A stretch of 64,000 nucleotides of DNA from Moritella sp. Urea-trap-13 (GCF_002836355.1 NZ_PJCA01000031.1:992001-1056000); one strand, 5' to 3'. Shown: positions 36,710 to 46,217, counted from the stretch's first letter. The notes: generated by a model from the sequence alone, not told the origin. Made by a program: numbers and translations.

Positions 36710-37156
36710 TTAGCTTGGAATATAGTGGCTTTCATCAGGATGAGGTTCATAACTCAGCGCCATTCTCGCGACGATATCAGCAGGTACGTTATGGGAGCTA
36801 GTGAACTGACCGCAGCAATGAATGATATGTGCTTCGACATTATAACCAGCGGCAATATCTAATAAGGTGATTAGTTCCCAGAGTTTAATGGTGGTATTAC
36901 TCACCACCACCGACAGCCCTTCGCTTAATGCGTTGTGCATATTTTGCTGACAAGATTCGTGCGCGTTTTTTATTTTACGCCCATCATAGCAATACTGACC
37001 TTGTTTATTGATAAAATAATGGTCGGCTTCACAGTGCACTGCATTAGGCATAGATTGCATGTAGTGTTGCGCGAGTGTCGATTTACCCGAACCAGGGATA
37101 CCACGGATGATAATCAAGCAAGGTGAAGAAGGTATTAGTGGTAATGATGCTGGCAT
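36710..37156 (-). CDS. Small P-loop kinase / ATPase
   Basis: This 148-residue protein has Walker A GIPGSGKS at residues 19-26 and the layout of small P-loop nucleoside or RNA kinases: E-A-D-H-Y near 43-47, then VVSNTTIKLWE near 84-94. It resembles the Zeta-toxin/NEDD4-binding-like AAA_33 group. No antitoxin-like partner is adjacent. The substrate is unknown. Short related hairpins flank it on both sides. Confidence 0.7.
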   Translation of the reverse strand: MPASLPLIPSSPCLIIIRGIPGSGKSTLAQHYMQSMPNAVHCEADHYFINKQGQYCYDGRKIKNAHESCQQNMHNALSEGLSVVVSNTTIKLWELITLLDIAAGYNVEAHIIHCCGQFTSSHNVPADIVARMALSYEPHPDESHYIPS

Positions 37157-37255
37157 AAGAGACTGCTATAACAACTAGAAAAGTATGAAGCGTGTAAGTA
37201 TAAGGCTTCATACTTTGCATGCAATAGAATTAGTACTTAACGAGTAAAAACGCCA

Positions 37256-37276
37256 GTTTAGTGATAAACCTTAGTT
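37256..37276. repeat. Second copy of the GTTTAGTGATAAACC element
   Basis: GTTTAGTGATAAACCTTAG and two further bases repeat the sequence at 36608-36628 with one mismatch, on the other side of the P-loop kinase gene. The stem here is only 5-6 bp. Confidence 0.6.
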
Positions 37277-37403
37277 TTTTGTTTAATTTTTTGCTTAAAT
37301 CTCTCTGAACTATTCCAATCCTTTAATATCCAATACATAATAAATTCAATAAACTATTTTTATTTAACACGAATAAAATCCATCTCAACAAATAAGTGAC
37401 ACC

Positions 37404-38303
37404 ATGAATATTAAATTAATATCAGGCGTAGTAATCGCCGGTCTTGCAGCAAGCTATGCTGGCGGCAAAATCTACATGACAGACAAAGTAGCAACCCAAC
37501 TTGATGCCAAGATCATCGAAATTCAGCCAATGATTGATATTAAATATGGCGATATCAGTGTTGAACCTATCACTCAAAAAATTCAATTACGTGATGTTGT
37601 ACTCAGCCCTGCAGATGGCAGTGAAAGTCCGATTACAATTAATGAAATTACAGTGAATAAATTTGATACCTCATCAGACTTTCCTGCCGCGTTAGACCTT
37701 GCCTTAAACGGTATTTCCATCAGCATTGATGATATCGAACCACAAACAGCAATGCTGCTGCAAGAGCTCGGCTACAAAGATAATATGTTGATCAGTTTAG
37801 CGACTAAATATACTTACGTGAATAACGTAATGGATTGGCAGTTTAATCTTAGCGCACAAGACATGGGTAAAATGGAATATTCATTGAATATCGCTAATTT
37901 TGAATTTGATCCGCAACAGCCAGTATCACTGTTATTTGCTTACCCTAATTTCCAACTTAACGCAGCTGAATTTACCTATACAGATAAGTCATTTGTTGAG
38001 CGTTTATTTAAGCAAGAAGCTCAATCGTCAGATATTAGTGTTGAAGAGTTAAAGCAACATATGTCAGATAAGATTAGCGCGTTACTTGCTGCAGATATTG
38101 AGAATAAGAATAACGAATTAAGTGAAGAGCAAATCAAACTGGCGAGCAGTGCCACTGAAGCATTTATTAAGTTTATCAACGATCCTAAAAGTATCACTAT
38201 TTCTGTTAACCCAGAACAAGCGGTAACATTGGGTGAGATAACACAAACACAAAATGATCCAGCTAAGTTAATTTCCTTACTGAACATGGCGTTTAAAGCT
38301 TAG
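37404..38303 (+). CDS. Uncharacterised membrane-anchored exported protein
   Basis: This 299-residue protein starts with an N-terminal signal anchor (residues 4-22, alanine and glycine rich). The rest is periplasmic, with a beta-rich first half (Y-G-D-I-S-V-E-P-I-T-Q-K-I, a pattern seen in AsmA/DUF945-like proteins) and a charged helical stretch at about 205-260. I do not recognise the family with certainty. It is monocistronic and convergent with the sigma factor gene. A role in envelope biogenesis would be guesswork. Confidence 0.6.
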   Translation: MNIKLISGVVIAGLAASYAGGKIYMTDKVATQLDAKIIEIQPMIDIKYGDISVEPITQKIQLRDVVLSPADGSESPITINEITVNKFDTSSDFPAALDLALNGISISIDDIEPQTAMLLQELGYKDNMLISLATKYTYVNNVMDWQFNLSAQDMGKMEYSLNIANFEFDPQQPVSLLFAYPNFQLNAAEFTYTDKSFVERLFKQEAQSSDISVEELKQHMSDKISALLAADIENKNNELSEEQIKLASSATEAFIKFINDPKSITISVNPEQAVTLGEITQTQNDPAKLISLLNMAFKA

Positions 38304-38317
38304 TCTATGAATAGTAG

Positions 38318-38351
38318 TGATGTCAGCGCGTGTTATATCTAGCTGACATCA
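38318..38351. terminator. Convergent hairpin
   Basis: A 10-bp inverted repeat (TGATGTCAGC/GCTGACATCA) with a 14-base loop lies between the stop codons of the exported protein gene and the sigma factor gene. The T tract is poor. Confidence 0.4.
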
Positions 38352-38357
38352 CACTGA

Positions 38358-39239
38358 TCACACACCTGTCGTACAGATTGAGTCAGCTTCAAAATCAAAA
38401 TCTTCTTTTACCAAGTCATTCGCACACAATTGCTCTCTCACTTGACTCAGACCATTACGAATGATTTGTCGCACACGTTCGCGAGAAATATCCATCAATT
38501 GCGCAATTGCTTCTAAACTCATTGGATCTTGGCCTTTAAAGCCAAAGCGTAAGCGAATGATATTCTGGCTGCGTACTGGTAAGTATTCTAATAACGCATC
38601 CATGTATTCGTAATAATCACATTTTTCATAACGAATATCCGGCTGACAATTAACCTCTGCGGCAACCAAATCTTTTAAACTCGCTAATAAATTGTCACCA
38701 CTGATGATCTCTTTATCCAACGATCCTTCATTGAAATAGTGACCTAATATATTCAGTACTTTACGGGGAGAAATCTTTAACTCTTGCGAGATCTTAGTAA
38801 TACCTTCATTGGTATCAAGATCAAGACCGAGTTCAGAAGACGCTTTGAGAATCTGTTTATAAACACGGGTAACATGAATGGGGATCCGGATCGTGCGGGC
38901 GTGATTCATAATATACTGTTCGATGTTATTTCTTATCCACCAAACTGCATACGTTGAGAAGCGACAACCTCGTTCGGGATCGAACTTATCTACTGCATGC
39001 ATTAAACCGGTATTACCTTCTTGGATGATCTCGTCCCAATCAAGTGAGTAGTTCTGGTATTTCTTTGCCACCATAAGCACCAACCTCAGATTAGATTGGA
39101 TCATAGTATCTCGTGCAGCCTTATCTCCATTTGCTGCAGCAACCGCTGTATCGTATTCTTCCTGTTTAGACAATAACTGACTAAACCGCTGTAATTCATC
39201 AAAATACACGTCAAGTGCGTTGCTTGTAATATTACTCAT
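38358..39239 (-). CDS. RpoS-related group 2 sigma factor
   Basis: This 293-residue sigma-70 family protein has regions 2.1-2.4 at about 50-122 (RFSTYAVWWIR at 93-103 and RTIRIPIHV at 115-123, very close to RpoS). A region 3 helix set follows, and a region 4 helix-turn-helix includes SLEAIAQLMDISRERVRQI near 243-261. It is shorter than RpoS (about 330 residues), lacking most of region 1. Vibrio carry such an RpoS-like paralogue (RpoQ); this may be equivalent or an independent paralogue. AGGGA lies seven bases before the ATG. Monocistronic. Confidence 0.82.
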   Translation of the reverse strand: MSNITSNALDVYFDELQRFSQLLSKQEEYDTAVAAANGDKAARDTMIQSNLRLVLMVAKKYQNYSLDWDEIIQEGNTGLMHAVDKFDPERGCRFSTYAVWWIRNNIEQYIMNHARTIRIPIHVTRVYKQILKASSELGLDLDTNEGITKISQELKISPRKVLNILGHYFNEGSLDKEIISGDNLLASLKDLVAAEVNCQPDIRYEKCDYYEYMDALLEYLPVRSQNIIRLRFGFKGQDPMSLEAIAQLMDISRERVRQIIRNGLSQVREQLCANDLVKEDFDFEADSICTTGV

Positions 39240-39414
39240 TAATCATCCCTGTTTATGAACTAACTTCATAGTAGCACAGCAAGGTGACACATAGTCTCGT
39301 TTATTGTGGTTAATATCACTAAATATAAAATCAAAAAAACAGAAAGTTAACCTGGCAGGGAAATACTTAAAGAGATTATAAAAAATAGCTCTGAACGCTG
39401 TTATAACGCGGGGA

Positions 39415-39771
39415 TTAGCAACATATTGTTTCACGGTTAGGACGCGATGACATCTCAATCAAGCGCTCTAATTCATGTGTAATACAACCCTTATTGTCTA
39501 TTAAGGTGAGTGATAGTATTTGTAGTGCCCATTTTGGTAACTCTGGGTTAATTTTATAATGTACCCACTGGCCCTTACGTCTGTCGATAACAACTTTATT
39601 TTGGCGTAATAAGGCCAGATGACGAGATACTTTCGGCTGGCTTTGGGCTAGTGCGTGTGTTAATTCACACACGCACAGCTCGTGTTCGTGTTGTATTAAT
39701 AATAAACTTTTAAGCCTAGTTTCATCCGCTAAGCACTTGTAAAACTGAAGTAATTCCATAAATCCGTTCAT
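39415..39771 (-). CDS. ArsR-family transcriptional regulator
   Basis: This winged-helix repressor of about 118 residues has the metalloid-type ELCVCEL motif with a C-x-C pair in the DNA-binding helix region, followed by SQPKVSRHLALLRQ. It ends in CC. These cysteines could bind As(III) or another soft metal. No arsenic-resistance genes are adjacent; the nearest upstream gene is nnrS. The ATG at 39771 was preferred over a GTG 12 bases earlier; an ATG at 39759 is also possible. Confidence 0.82.
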   Translation of the reverse strand: MNGFMELLQFYKCLADETRLKSLLLIQHEHELCVCELTHALAQSQPKVSRHLALLRQNKVVIDRRKGQWVHYKINPELPKWALQILSLTLIDNKGCITHELERLIEMSSRPNRETICC

Positions 39772-39826
39772 TTTAGGTGGCACATGTCGCCACTGTATAT
39801 AAACCTTGATTCGCTGTCAAACGGTT

Positions 39827-41029
39827 CTAACCTGGTCGGCCGTCTACACGCGCTTTGAACAACATCGGTACATAATGATAAACGAACAATCCAAAAGCAA
39901 TTAACCAGAATGCAATACTCACGTTAATAAAGGTAATATAATGCTGCATCCAGAAAATGGGGCCGATAACTCGAATCGTCGCAGCAATAAATATGCTTAA
40001 GAAGCCCCAAAACATCGCTTTAGGTTGTTGTAGCATTCGACCCGTGTGACCCAATGACACTCGAGATATCATCGCTAGAATTAATCCCCCCATGCCTCCA
40101 ACCGTAATCAAATGCCATAAATGACTAACAAATGGTACTGCAATAAAGTAACTCATGCCTACGGTGAATAGTCCTACCCAGATAAAGAACAACGATCCGT
40201 GGATTGACCATAACAGCGGCACACCAAAAGTGATCCAAGGTTTCCAACGACACCAGCGAATTGCTTGGCATATACCAGAGAGCATAAACAAAGTACCAAA
40301 TACCGCTGCAGGCACAGTAATTAACGGCTGTAGTAATAACAAGGCGGTGATGATAGCAAGACTACCCGTCGCCAGTTTCTCTAACCAAGGTAAAGGTAAT
40401 ACTTTTGTCGTTTTAGTGCCGTTCGCCGTAAACATAGGCACAACACGCCCCGCCATCACCGACATTAACACCGCCATCAAGGTAACCGATGCATAAGCCG
40501 CTTGGTTGACGGTCATGTTAGCTAAGCCTAATTTAGCTAAATGCATTTCAATATTGGCAACCGTAAATAATACTAATAACGGCACAAAAAACAAATTACG
40601 GTACTGTTTAATTTTCACTAACGGTTTAGCTAAGATATAAGCAACGGCAGGTAGGAAGCTCAAATCAAGCAAGATAATAACATAGTCATTCAACAGTGTT
40701 GGTAACAGTAGCGCCACACGCCCCGCTAACCACAGCATAAATAGTCCCAGCAAAGGTAAACCGGAAATACCGCGCATCCCCGTCCAGTTTTGGATCGCGG
40801 TTAACAAAAAACCAGCAACAATAGCGCAGCCAAAACCAAATAGCATTTCATGTATATGCCACCACAGTCCGCCACCATAAGGCTGAAAGGTGATGTAACC
40901 GGATAACATTGCGCCCCAAAGCAATAAAGCGATGACACTAAACAAAGCGCCAGCTAAGAAGAATGGGCGGAAGCCAAGACGTAACACAGGGAGGATTTTT
41001 TGTTCCTCAGCTAAGTCAGTAATTTGCAT
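39827..41029 (-). CDS. nnrS: NnrS family membrane protein
   Basis: This 400-residue protein has about twelve membrane helices and the NnrS signatures LGFRPFFLAGALF near the N-terminus and W-W-H-I-H-E-M-L-F-G-F near residue 56. NnrS is a heme-binding membrane protein linked to defence against nitric oxide and nitrosative damage to iron metabolism. It lies between feoABC and an ArsR gene; a terminator separates it from feoC. No NsrR or perfect FNR site was noticed upstream. Confidence 0.9.
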   Translation of the reverse strand: MQITDLAEEQKILPVLRLGFRPFFLAGALFSVIALLLWGAMLSGYITFQPYGGGLWWHIHEMLFGFGCAIVAGFLLTAIQNWTGMRGISGLPLLGLFMLWLAGRVALLLPTLLNDYVIILLDLSFLPAVAYILAKPLVKIKQYRNLFFVPLLVLFTVANIEMHLAKLGLANMTVNQAAYASVTLMAVLMSVMAGRVVPMFTANGTKTTKVLPLPWLEKLATGSLAIITALLLLQPLITVPAAVFGTLFMLSGICQAIRWCRWKPWITFGVPLLWSIHGSLFFIWVGLFTVGMSYFIAVPFVSHLWHLITVGGMGGLILAMISRVSLGHTGRMLQQPKAMFWGFLSIFIAATIRVIGPIFWMQHYITFINVSIAFWLIAFGLFVYHYVPMLFKARVDGRPG

Positions 41030-41093
41030 TGATTTGACCTTTAAAATAAGAATTAACTAAAGTATATGAGTAAAAACAGGGGCTGTAATTGAC

Positions 41094-41136
41094 AAAAGGC
41101 AAATACCCCACTTAATTAGTCAAGTATTTGCCTTTT
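41094..41136 (-). terminator. Terminator of the feoABC operon
   Basis: A perfect 13-bp inverted repeat (AAAAGGCAAATAC/GTATTTGCCTTTT) with a 17-base loop ends in TTTT on either strand and lies about 80 bases after the feoC stop. Confidence 0.8.
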
Positions 41137-41214
41137 GATTGATGCTATTAAAGTTTACTGATAACCATTTTACTAAGGACAATGTTTACTCATAAAAATG
41201 TTACTAATAACAAA

Positions 41215-41451
41215 TCAGTTCAACACTGTAATCGCCAGTTGGTTGTCATCGTTCCAACGATACCAAACATCGCAGTTTAATTGTCCAAGTCGTGGACGCT
41301 GACTGATGGTTGTCGATATTTTGCCTTTCGCTATCCACAGCGCTAGCATGGCATCAATACCGTCTTCGCTAATAGCAAACTTTTTGGCTAATTCAGCGCG
41401 GCTGGTCTTGCCGTTAGCAACAAGATGATCTTTCAGGCGCGTTAAAATCAT
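41215..41451 (-). CDS. feoC: FeoC-like protein
   Basis: This 78-residue winged-helix-like protein has the FeoC layout (LTRLKDHLVANGKTSRAELAKKF at the start). In Enterobacteria FeoC stabilises or regulates FeoB. The cysteine cluster of Klebsiella FeoC is reduced to a single cysteine here. Its start lies inside the end of feoB (38-base overlap), so it is co-translated. Confidence 0.82.
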   Translation of the reverse strand: MILTRLKDHLVANGKTSRAELAKKFAISEDGIDAMLALWIAKGKISTTISQRPRLGQLNCDVWYRWNDDNQLAITVLN

Positions 41452-43726
41452 ATTGGCCCTGCTCCTCTTGTAGTTTTACTTTGTTACCTTGTTTTTTCAA
41501 CAGCGCAACAACAATCAACATTAACACACTGAACAAACCTATCCAGCCCATGCTTGATGCCGGGTGGGATGCGAACTCAGCAATTTGATAGTACATAGTC
41601 GACACAAAGTAACCTAAAAACATAGTCCAGCTAGCGATGAATACCGCAAATGGACGACCAAATTCACGTACATAAGCACCCATTGCCGCAGCACAAGGCG
41701 TGTATAATAGAATAAATAGTAAGAATGAAAAGGCTGCTGCATCAGAGCCGAAGCTGTCTTTTAAGTTACCAAAAAGCGTCACATCAACTTCTTGATCATC
41801 AGCAACGGCACTCATATCGCTCAAATCGCCGACATCAACACCCAATGGGTCAGAATAACTTAAGTCAGCGAGATTCGCAGGAATTGATAATACCGCTTCT
41901 TCTAAGCTGGCTAATAAATCAAATTCAGCATCATCACCTTCTGCGCTTGAGTACAAGCTATTCAAGGTACCAATTACCGCTTCTTTAGCAAAGATCCCCG
42001 TGATAATACCCACGGTTGCTTGCCAGTTATCTGCTTGAATACCAATCGGCGCAAGTAATGGCGTTGCCACTTGCGCTACTTGCGACAGTACCGAGCTTTC
42101 TGTTTCTTCGTTGCCAAAGCTACCATCAGTGCCCAGTGAATTAAAGAAGCTTAAGAATGCCACCACTAAGACAATGGTTTTACCCGCACCAAAGACGAAA
42201 CGTTTTAGTTTTTGCCACGTAATGATCAGCATGTTTTGCATTGTTGGTAATTCGTAATCAGGCATTTCCATGATAAAACTATCACTGCGACCTGGATATA
42301 GGCTCCAGCGTAATAATAGCCCGGTGAATACCGCCACCAAAATACCAATAATGTATAAGGCAAAGACAATATTCTGACCATGTTCAGGGAAGAATGCCGC
42401 AGAGAATAAGGCATAAACAGGTAATCGCGCACCGCATGACATAAACGGCGCCATTGCTGCTGCTAATCGACGTTCACGTTCATGCTCTAAGGTACGCGTT
42501 GCCATAATAGCCGGTACATTACAGCCGAAACCCAGCACCAGTGGCACAAAAGCTTTACCTGGTAGGCCGATTTTTTGCATTACTTTATCAAGTACAAACG
42601 CAGCACGCGCCATGTAACCTGAGCTTTCAAGTAATGAAAGGAATAAGTACAAGCAACCAATCACGGGTATGAATGTCGCCACGGTTTGAATACCACCACC
42701 AATACCATTGGCAATAATAGTCACCAGCCACACTGGTAATACCCCATCCAGCAGATAATGTCCGCCATCAACCAGTACGCTACCAAAGCTAATATCAAAG
42801 AAATCGATAAATGCGCCACCGATGTTTATCGAGAACATAAACATCAAATACATTACCGCGAAGAAGAACGGGATACCGATGTATTTATTCAATACTACTT
42901 GGTCGACTTTATCACTGAATGAACGGCTTAACTTACCTTCCTGACGACGTACTTTATTGCATAACTGGTGTAAAAAGGTGTAACGCACATTGGCAATATG
43001 GAAATCTGTTTCGACTGATTCCGCGACTTTATTCTTAACCTCTGATACCTGGATAAGGATATCAAGACTGAGTAAATCACTCACCAAGCTGTCATTTTCT
43101 AATGCACGAACTGCCAACGATCGTGGTGCGACATTATGCTCATAAAAATGAATGTCTAATTCGCTGATCGCCGCTTCGATCTCTGGACCATAGTTCATCG
43201 TTAGCGGTGTTGTTGTAACGCCTTTTTGTACTAACGAATGCAGATCTTGTTTAAAGCTATTAACTTCACCTTTTGCATTTGCAGACAAGGCCAATACTGG
43301 GCATCCAAGGGCTTTTTCTAATTTTTTAATATCGAGGACTTGGCGTTGACGGGCTAATACGTCCATCTTGTTTAATACCACAACCATGGGACGACCGAGT
43401 TCACGCAATTGCAGTGTCATGTATAAACTGCGCTCTAAACATGAGGCATCAACAACATTAATGATCAGGTCTGCAGCATGATTTAATGCCGCTTTCGATG
43501 CGATCATCTCATCAACACTGTTCACTTCATTACTGCTGTCCAAGGCATAAATACCAGGTAAGTCCGTTAATAAGAACTCATCTCCGGCGTGGCCATAACG
43601 CCCTGTTTTTTTATCAACAGTTACACCAGCCCAGTTACCAACGCGTTGATTGGCACCGGTTAAGGCATTAAATAAGGTGGTTTTACCGCTATTCGGGTTA
43701 CCAATGGTTAGGATTTGATACAACAT
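41414..43726 (-). CDS. feoB: Ferrous iron transporter FeoB
   Basis: This 770-residue inner-membrane Fe(II) importer has an N-terminal G domain with G1 GNPNSGKT (9-16), DLPGIYAL as G3 and NKMD as G4. Two Gate-type membrane halves follow, and the tail ends RSSCC. Length is normal. The start overlaps the feoA stop by one base. It is part of feoABC under predicted FNR activation and Fur repression. Confidence 0.95.
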   Translation of the reverse strand: MLYQILTIGNPNSGKTTLFNALTGANQRVGNWAGVTVDKKTGRYGHAGDEFLLTDLPGIYALDSSNEVNSVDEMIASKAALNHAADLIINVVDASCLERSLYMTLQLRELGRPMVVVLNKMDVLARQRQVLDIKKLEKALGCPVLALSANAKGEVNSFKQDLHSLVQKGVTTTPLTMNYGPEIEAAISELDIHFYEHNVAPRSLAVRALENDSLVSDLLSLDILIQVSEVKNKVAESVETDFHIANVRYTFLHQLCNKVRRQEGKLSRSFSDKVDQVVLNKYIGIPFFFAVMYLMFMFSINIGGAFIDFFDISFGSVLVDGGHYLLDGVLPVWLVTIIANGIGGGIQTVATFIPVIGCLYLFLSLLESSGYMARAAFVLDKVMQKIGLPGKAFVPLVLGFGCNVPAIMATRTLEHERERRLAAAMAPFMSCGARLPVYALFSAAFFPEHGQNIVFALYIIGILVAVFTGLLLRWSLYPGRSDSFIMEMPDYELPTMQNMLIITWQKLKRFVFGAGKTIVLVVAFLSFFNSLGTDGSFGNEETESSVLSQVAQVATPLLAPIGIQADNWQATVGIITGIFAKEAVIGTLNSLYSSAEGDDAEFDLLASLEEAVLSIPANLADLSYSDPLGVDVGDLSDMSAVADDQEVDVTLFGNLKDSFGSDAAAFSFLLFILLYTPCAAAMGAYVREFGRPFAVFIASWTMFLGYFVSTMYYQIAEFASHPASSMGWIGLFSVLMLIVVALLKKQGNKVKLQEEQGQYDFNAPERSSCC

Positions 43727-43953
43727 TAAACGGTCTCAACTTCAATTTGTTGCGCAAGTTGCTTACGAATGGCAACAGAGACGCCACGTACAGATATTTG
43801 CAAAGGATCGCCCATAGGAGCTCGACGCATCAACGTTACTTCAGTCTGTGGTAATACGCCCATCACCATTAATTTTTTGCGTGTGTCAGCAGGTAAAGCT
43901 GACATATCGGTAATTGTAGCGACAACACCATCATTTAATAACGCTAACTTCAT
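43726..43953 (-). CDS. feoA: FeoA, SH3-like partner of FeoB
   Basis: This 75-residue cytosolic SH3-like protein has the L-x-x-M-G-V-L-P pattern and GDPLQISVRG typical of FeoA. It is needed for FeoB function in several bacteria. ATG 43953 has AGG upstream; a GTG two codons earlier is an alternative start. It is the first gene of the operon. Confidence 0.92.
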   Translation of the reverse strand: MKLALLNDGVVATITDMSALPADTRKKLMVMGVLPQTEVTLMRRAPMGDPLQISVRGVSVAIRKQLAQQIEVETV

Positions 43954-43966
43954 ATCCACACCTAAT

Positions 43967-43985
43967 CCTAATGATAACTATTATT
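43967..43985 (-). promoter_or_regulatory. Fur box upstream of feoA
   Basis: The 19-mer CCTAATGATAACTATTATT (plus strand) matches the Fur consensus GATAATGATAATCATTATC at 14 of 19 positions. It covers the predicted transcription start of feoA, suitable for iron-dependent repression. Confidence 0.75.
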
Positions 43986-44018
43986 ATTAACATTCTACGC
44001 AGGCAGTATAAATAACTC

Positions 44019-44032
44019 TTGATATGAATCAA
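44019..44032 (-). promoter_or_regulatory. FNR box activating feoABC
   Basis: TTGATATGAATCAA is a perfect match to TTGAT-N4-ATCAA. With TAGAAT at 43992-43997 as the -10 box, the site is centred about 41 bases upstream of the start, the class II activation position known for feo in E. coli. Confidence 0.85.
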
Positions 44033-44135
44033 TACAGTATAAATAAAATCGTCAAAATGGCTTACAATTAGTCATAAAGTAGTATTTTTATATAACTGGA
44101 GGATTTAATATAGGAGGGGTATAAAACAAAATAAT

Positions 44136-44176
44136 ATATGCAGCTCACCACTATGACGATTTTGTGAGCTGCATAT
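44136..44176 (-). terminator. Hairpin terminator of the ABC exporter gene
   Basis: A perfect 13-bp inverted repeat (ATATGCAGCTCAC/GTGAGCTGCATAT) with a 15-base loop is followed on the minus strand by a T-rich stretch, 78 bases after the exporter's stop codon. Confidence 0.7.
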
Positions 44177-44253
44177 TTTCGAGGACTATTATAAGAACGC
44201 CTTTGAGTGCTATTTAAAGACCTGTTAAGCGCTATTTTTTTAGATCATAGGTA

Positions 44254-46086
44254 TTACGCATTTTCACCGATAAAACCACCGGTTTGATGTGCCCAAAGTT
44301 TGGCATAAATACCCTTTTGTTCTAGCAGTTCTTGGTGTGAACCCTGCTCTATCACTCGGCCTTCATCTAAAATAATCAAACGGTCCATCGCCGCAATGGT
44401 TGATAAACGGTGAGCAATCGCAATCACGGTTTTGCCATCCATCAATTCATTTAGGCTATCTTGAATTGCTGATTCAACTTCAGAATCTAACGCTGATGTC
44501 GCTTCATCTAATACTAGAATGGGTGCATCTTTTAATAATACCCGAGAAATAGCGATACGCTGGCGTTGACCACCCGAGAGCTTAACGCCGCGTTCACCAA
44601 CTTGCGCATCATAACCCTTATTACCAAAGGTATCTGTCAGCGTGCTAATAAATTCATGCGCGCAAGCTTGCTTGGTGGCTTGAAGCAATTGCGCTTCGCT
44701 CGCATCTGGATCGCCATACATAATATTGTCGCGAATAGTACGGTGTAATAATGACGTATCTTGCGTCACCATACCGATTTGACCACGTAGACTGTCTTGC
44801 TGAACATCACTGATATTTTGGCCATCAATTTTGATCGCACCCGATTCAACATCGTGAAAACGCATTAACAAGTTAACCAAGGTCGATTTACCGGCACCAG
44901 AACGCCCCACTAGACCGACTTTCTCACCCGCTTTTATCTTCAGATTTAAGTTATCAATCACACCAGCAGATTCCCCGTAATGGAAACTGATGTTATCAAA
45001 TTCGATTTCACCTGCAGATACTGTTAATGGTTTAGCATTGGCTTTATCTTCAATCTCAATCGGCTTAGCCAAAGTGTTCATGCCGTCAATCACAGTACCC
45101 ATATTTTCAAACAGGCCACCGATTTCCCACATGATCCATTTCGACATACTGTTTAGACGTAGCGCTAAACTAATCGCCACAGCAATAATACCGACACTTA
45201 AGCTAGCGTCTAACCACAACATGATCGATATCGCACCGACACCGAACAATAATAAGTAATTCAATAATTCAACGCAGAAGGTGAAACCCGTAACCAAACG
45301 CATTTGTTTATGTACCGTCACCAAAAATTCGTCCATACCTTCTTCGGCATACACCATTTCGCGGGAGTTATGCGAGAACAATTTCACCGTAGTGATGTTG
45401 GTATAACTATCAACTAATCGGCCGGTCATCATAGAACGCGCATTAGCTTGCTCTGTCGAGATCTTCTTAAGCTTAGGTACAAAATATAACTGAATGGCAA
45501 TAAAACCAACAAACCACGCCAGCATAGGCAGCATCAGACGCATGTCTGCTTGACCAATCATGACCAGCATCGCGAGGAAGTACACTGAGATATAAACCAA
45601 TACATCCAGCAGTTTCATCACGGTTTCACGTACTGATAAGGCTGTTTGCATTACCTTGGTAGCAATACGTCCGGCAAAGTCACTTTGGAAAAAAGACACA
45701 CTTTGACGTAATAAATAACGGTGGGCTAACCAACGAATAGACATAGGGTAATTACCCAATAATGTCTGGTGCATGATTAACGAGTGCAGTAATACCAATA
45801 ATGGCATCCCCACCAGTATCAATGCACTTAAGCCAATAAGGTTAGCACTTTCATCGTTTAAGAAACTTTGTGGTTCATGGGTTGATAACCAATCCACCAA
45901 CTGCCCCATAAAGCCAAATAACGATACTTCTAATATCGCGATCATCGCACTTAATATTGCCATCGCTAATAAAGGTGACTCAAAGCCACGCGTATAGTAA
46001 CGGCAAAAAGCCACTAGATCTTGCGGCGGCTGTTCTGGCTGATGCTTAGGGAACGCCGAGGACATTTTTTCGAAAAACTTAAACAT
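44254..46086 (-). CDS. ABC exporter, fused permease-ATPase
   Basis: This 610-residue half-transporter has a six-helix membrane domain (about 40-330) and an ATPase domain with Walker A GRSGAGKST (394-402), signature LSGGQ (503-507) and Walker B LVLDEAT (about 524-530). It belongs to the MsbA/multidrug type of exporter and would work as a homodimer. The N-terminal 25 residues are cytosolic and proline-rich. Monocistronic. Substrate unknown. Confidence 0.9.
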   Translation of the reverse strand: MFKFFEKMSSAFPKHQPEQPPQDLVAFCRYYTRGFESPLLAMAILSAMIAILEVSLFGFMGQLVDWLSTHEPQSFLNDESANLIGLSALILVGMPLLVLLHSLIMHQTLLGNYPMSIRWLAHRYLLRQSVSFFQSDFAGRIATKVMQTALSVRETVMKLLDVLVYISVYFLAMLVMIGQADMRLMLPMLAWFVGFIAIQLYFVPKLKKISTEQANARSMMTGRLVDSYTNITTVKLFSHNSREMVYAEEGMDEFLVTVHKQMRLVTGFTFCVELLNYLLLFGVGAISIMLWLDASLSVGIIAVAISLALRLNSMSKWIMWEIGGLFENMGTVIDGMNTLAKPIEIEDKANAKPLTVSAGEIEFDNISFHYGESAGVIDNLNLKIKAGEKVGLVGRSGAGKSTLVNLLMRFHDVESGAIKIDGQNISDVQQDSLRGQIGMVTQDTSLLHRTIRDNIMYGDPDASEAQLLQATKQACAHEFISTLTDTFGNKGYDAQVGERGVKLSGGQRQRIAISRVLLKDAPILVLDEATSALDSEVESAIQDSLNELMDGKTVIAIAHRLSTIAAMDRLIILDEGRVIEQGSHQELLEQKGIYAKLWAHQTGGFIGENA

Positions 46087-46217
46087 AGAGTATTATTATC
46101 TGAGCAATTTAAAGACCCCGCTATGGTACTACGTAATTGGGTCAGTGCGTAGTCTACATAAGAAGATCAATAAACTTACAGCAGTAATTTATATCACAAT
46201 ACAACCACACTGACGGG

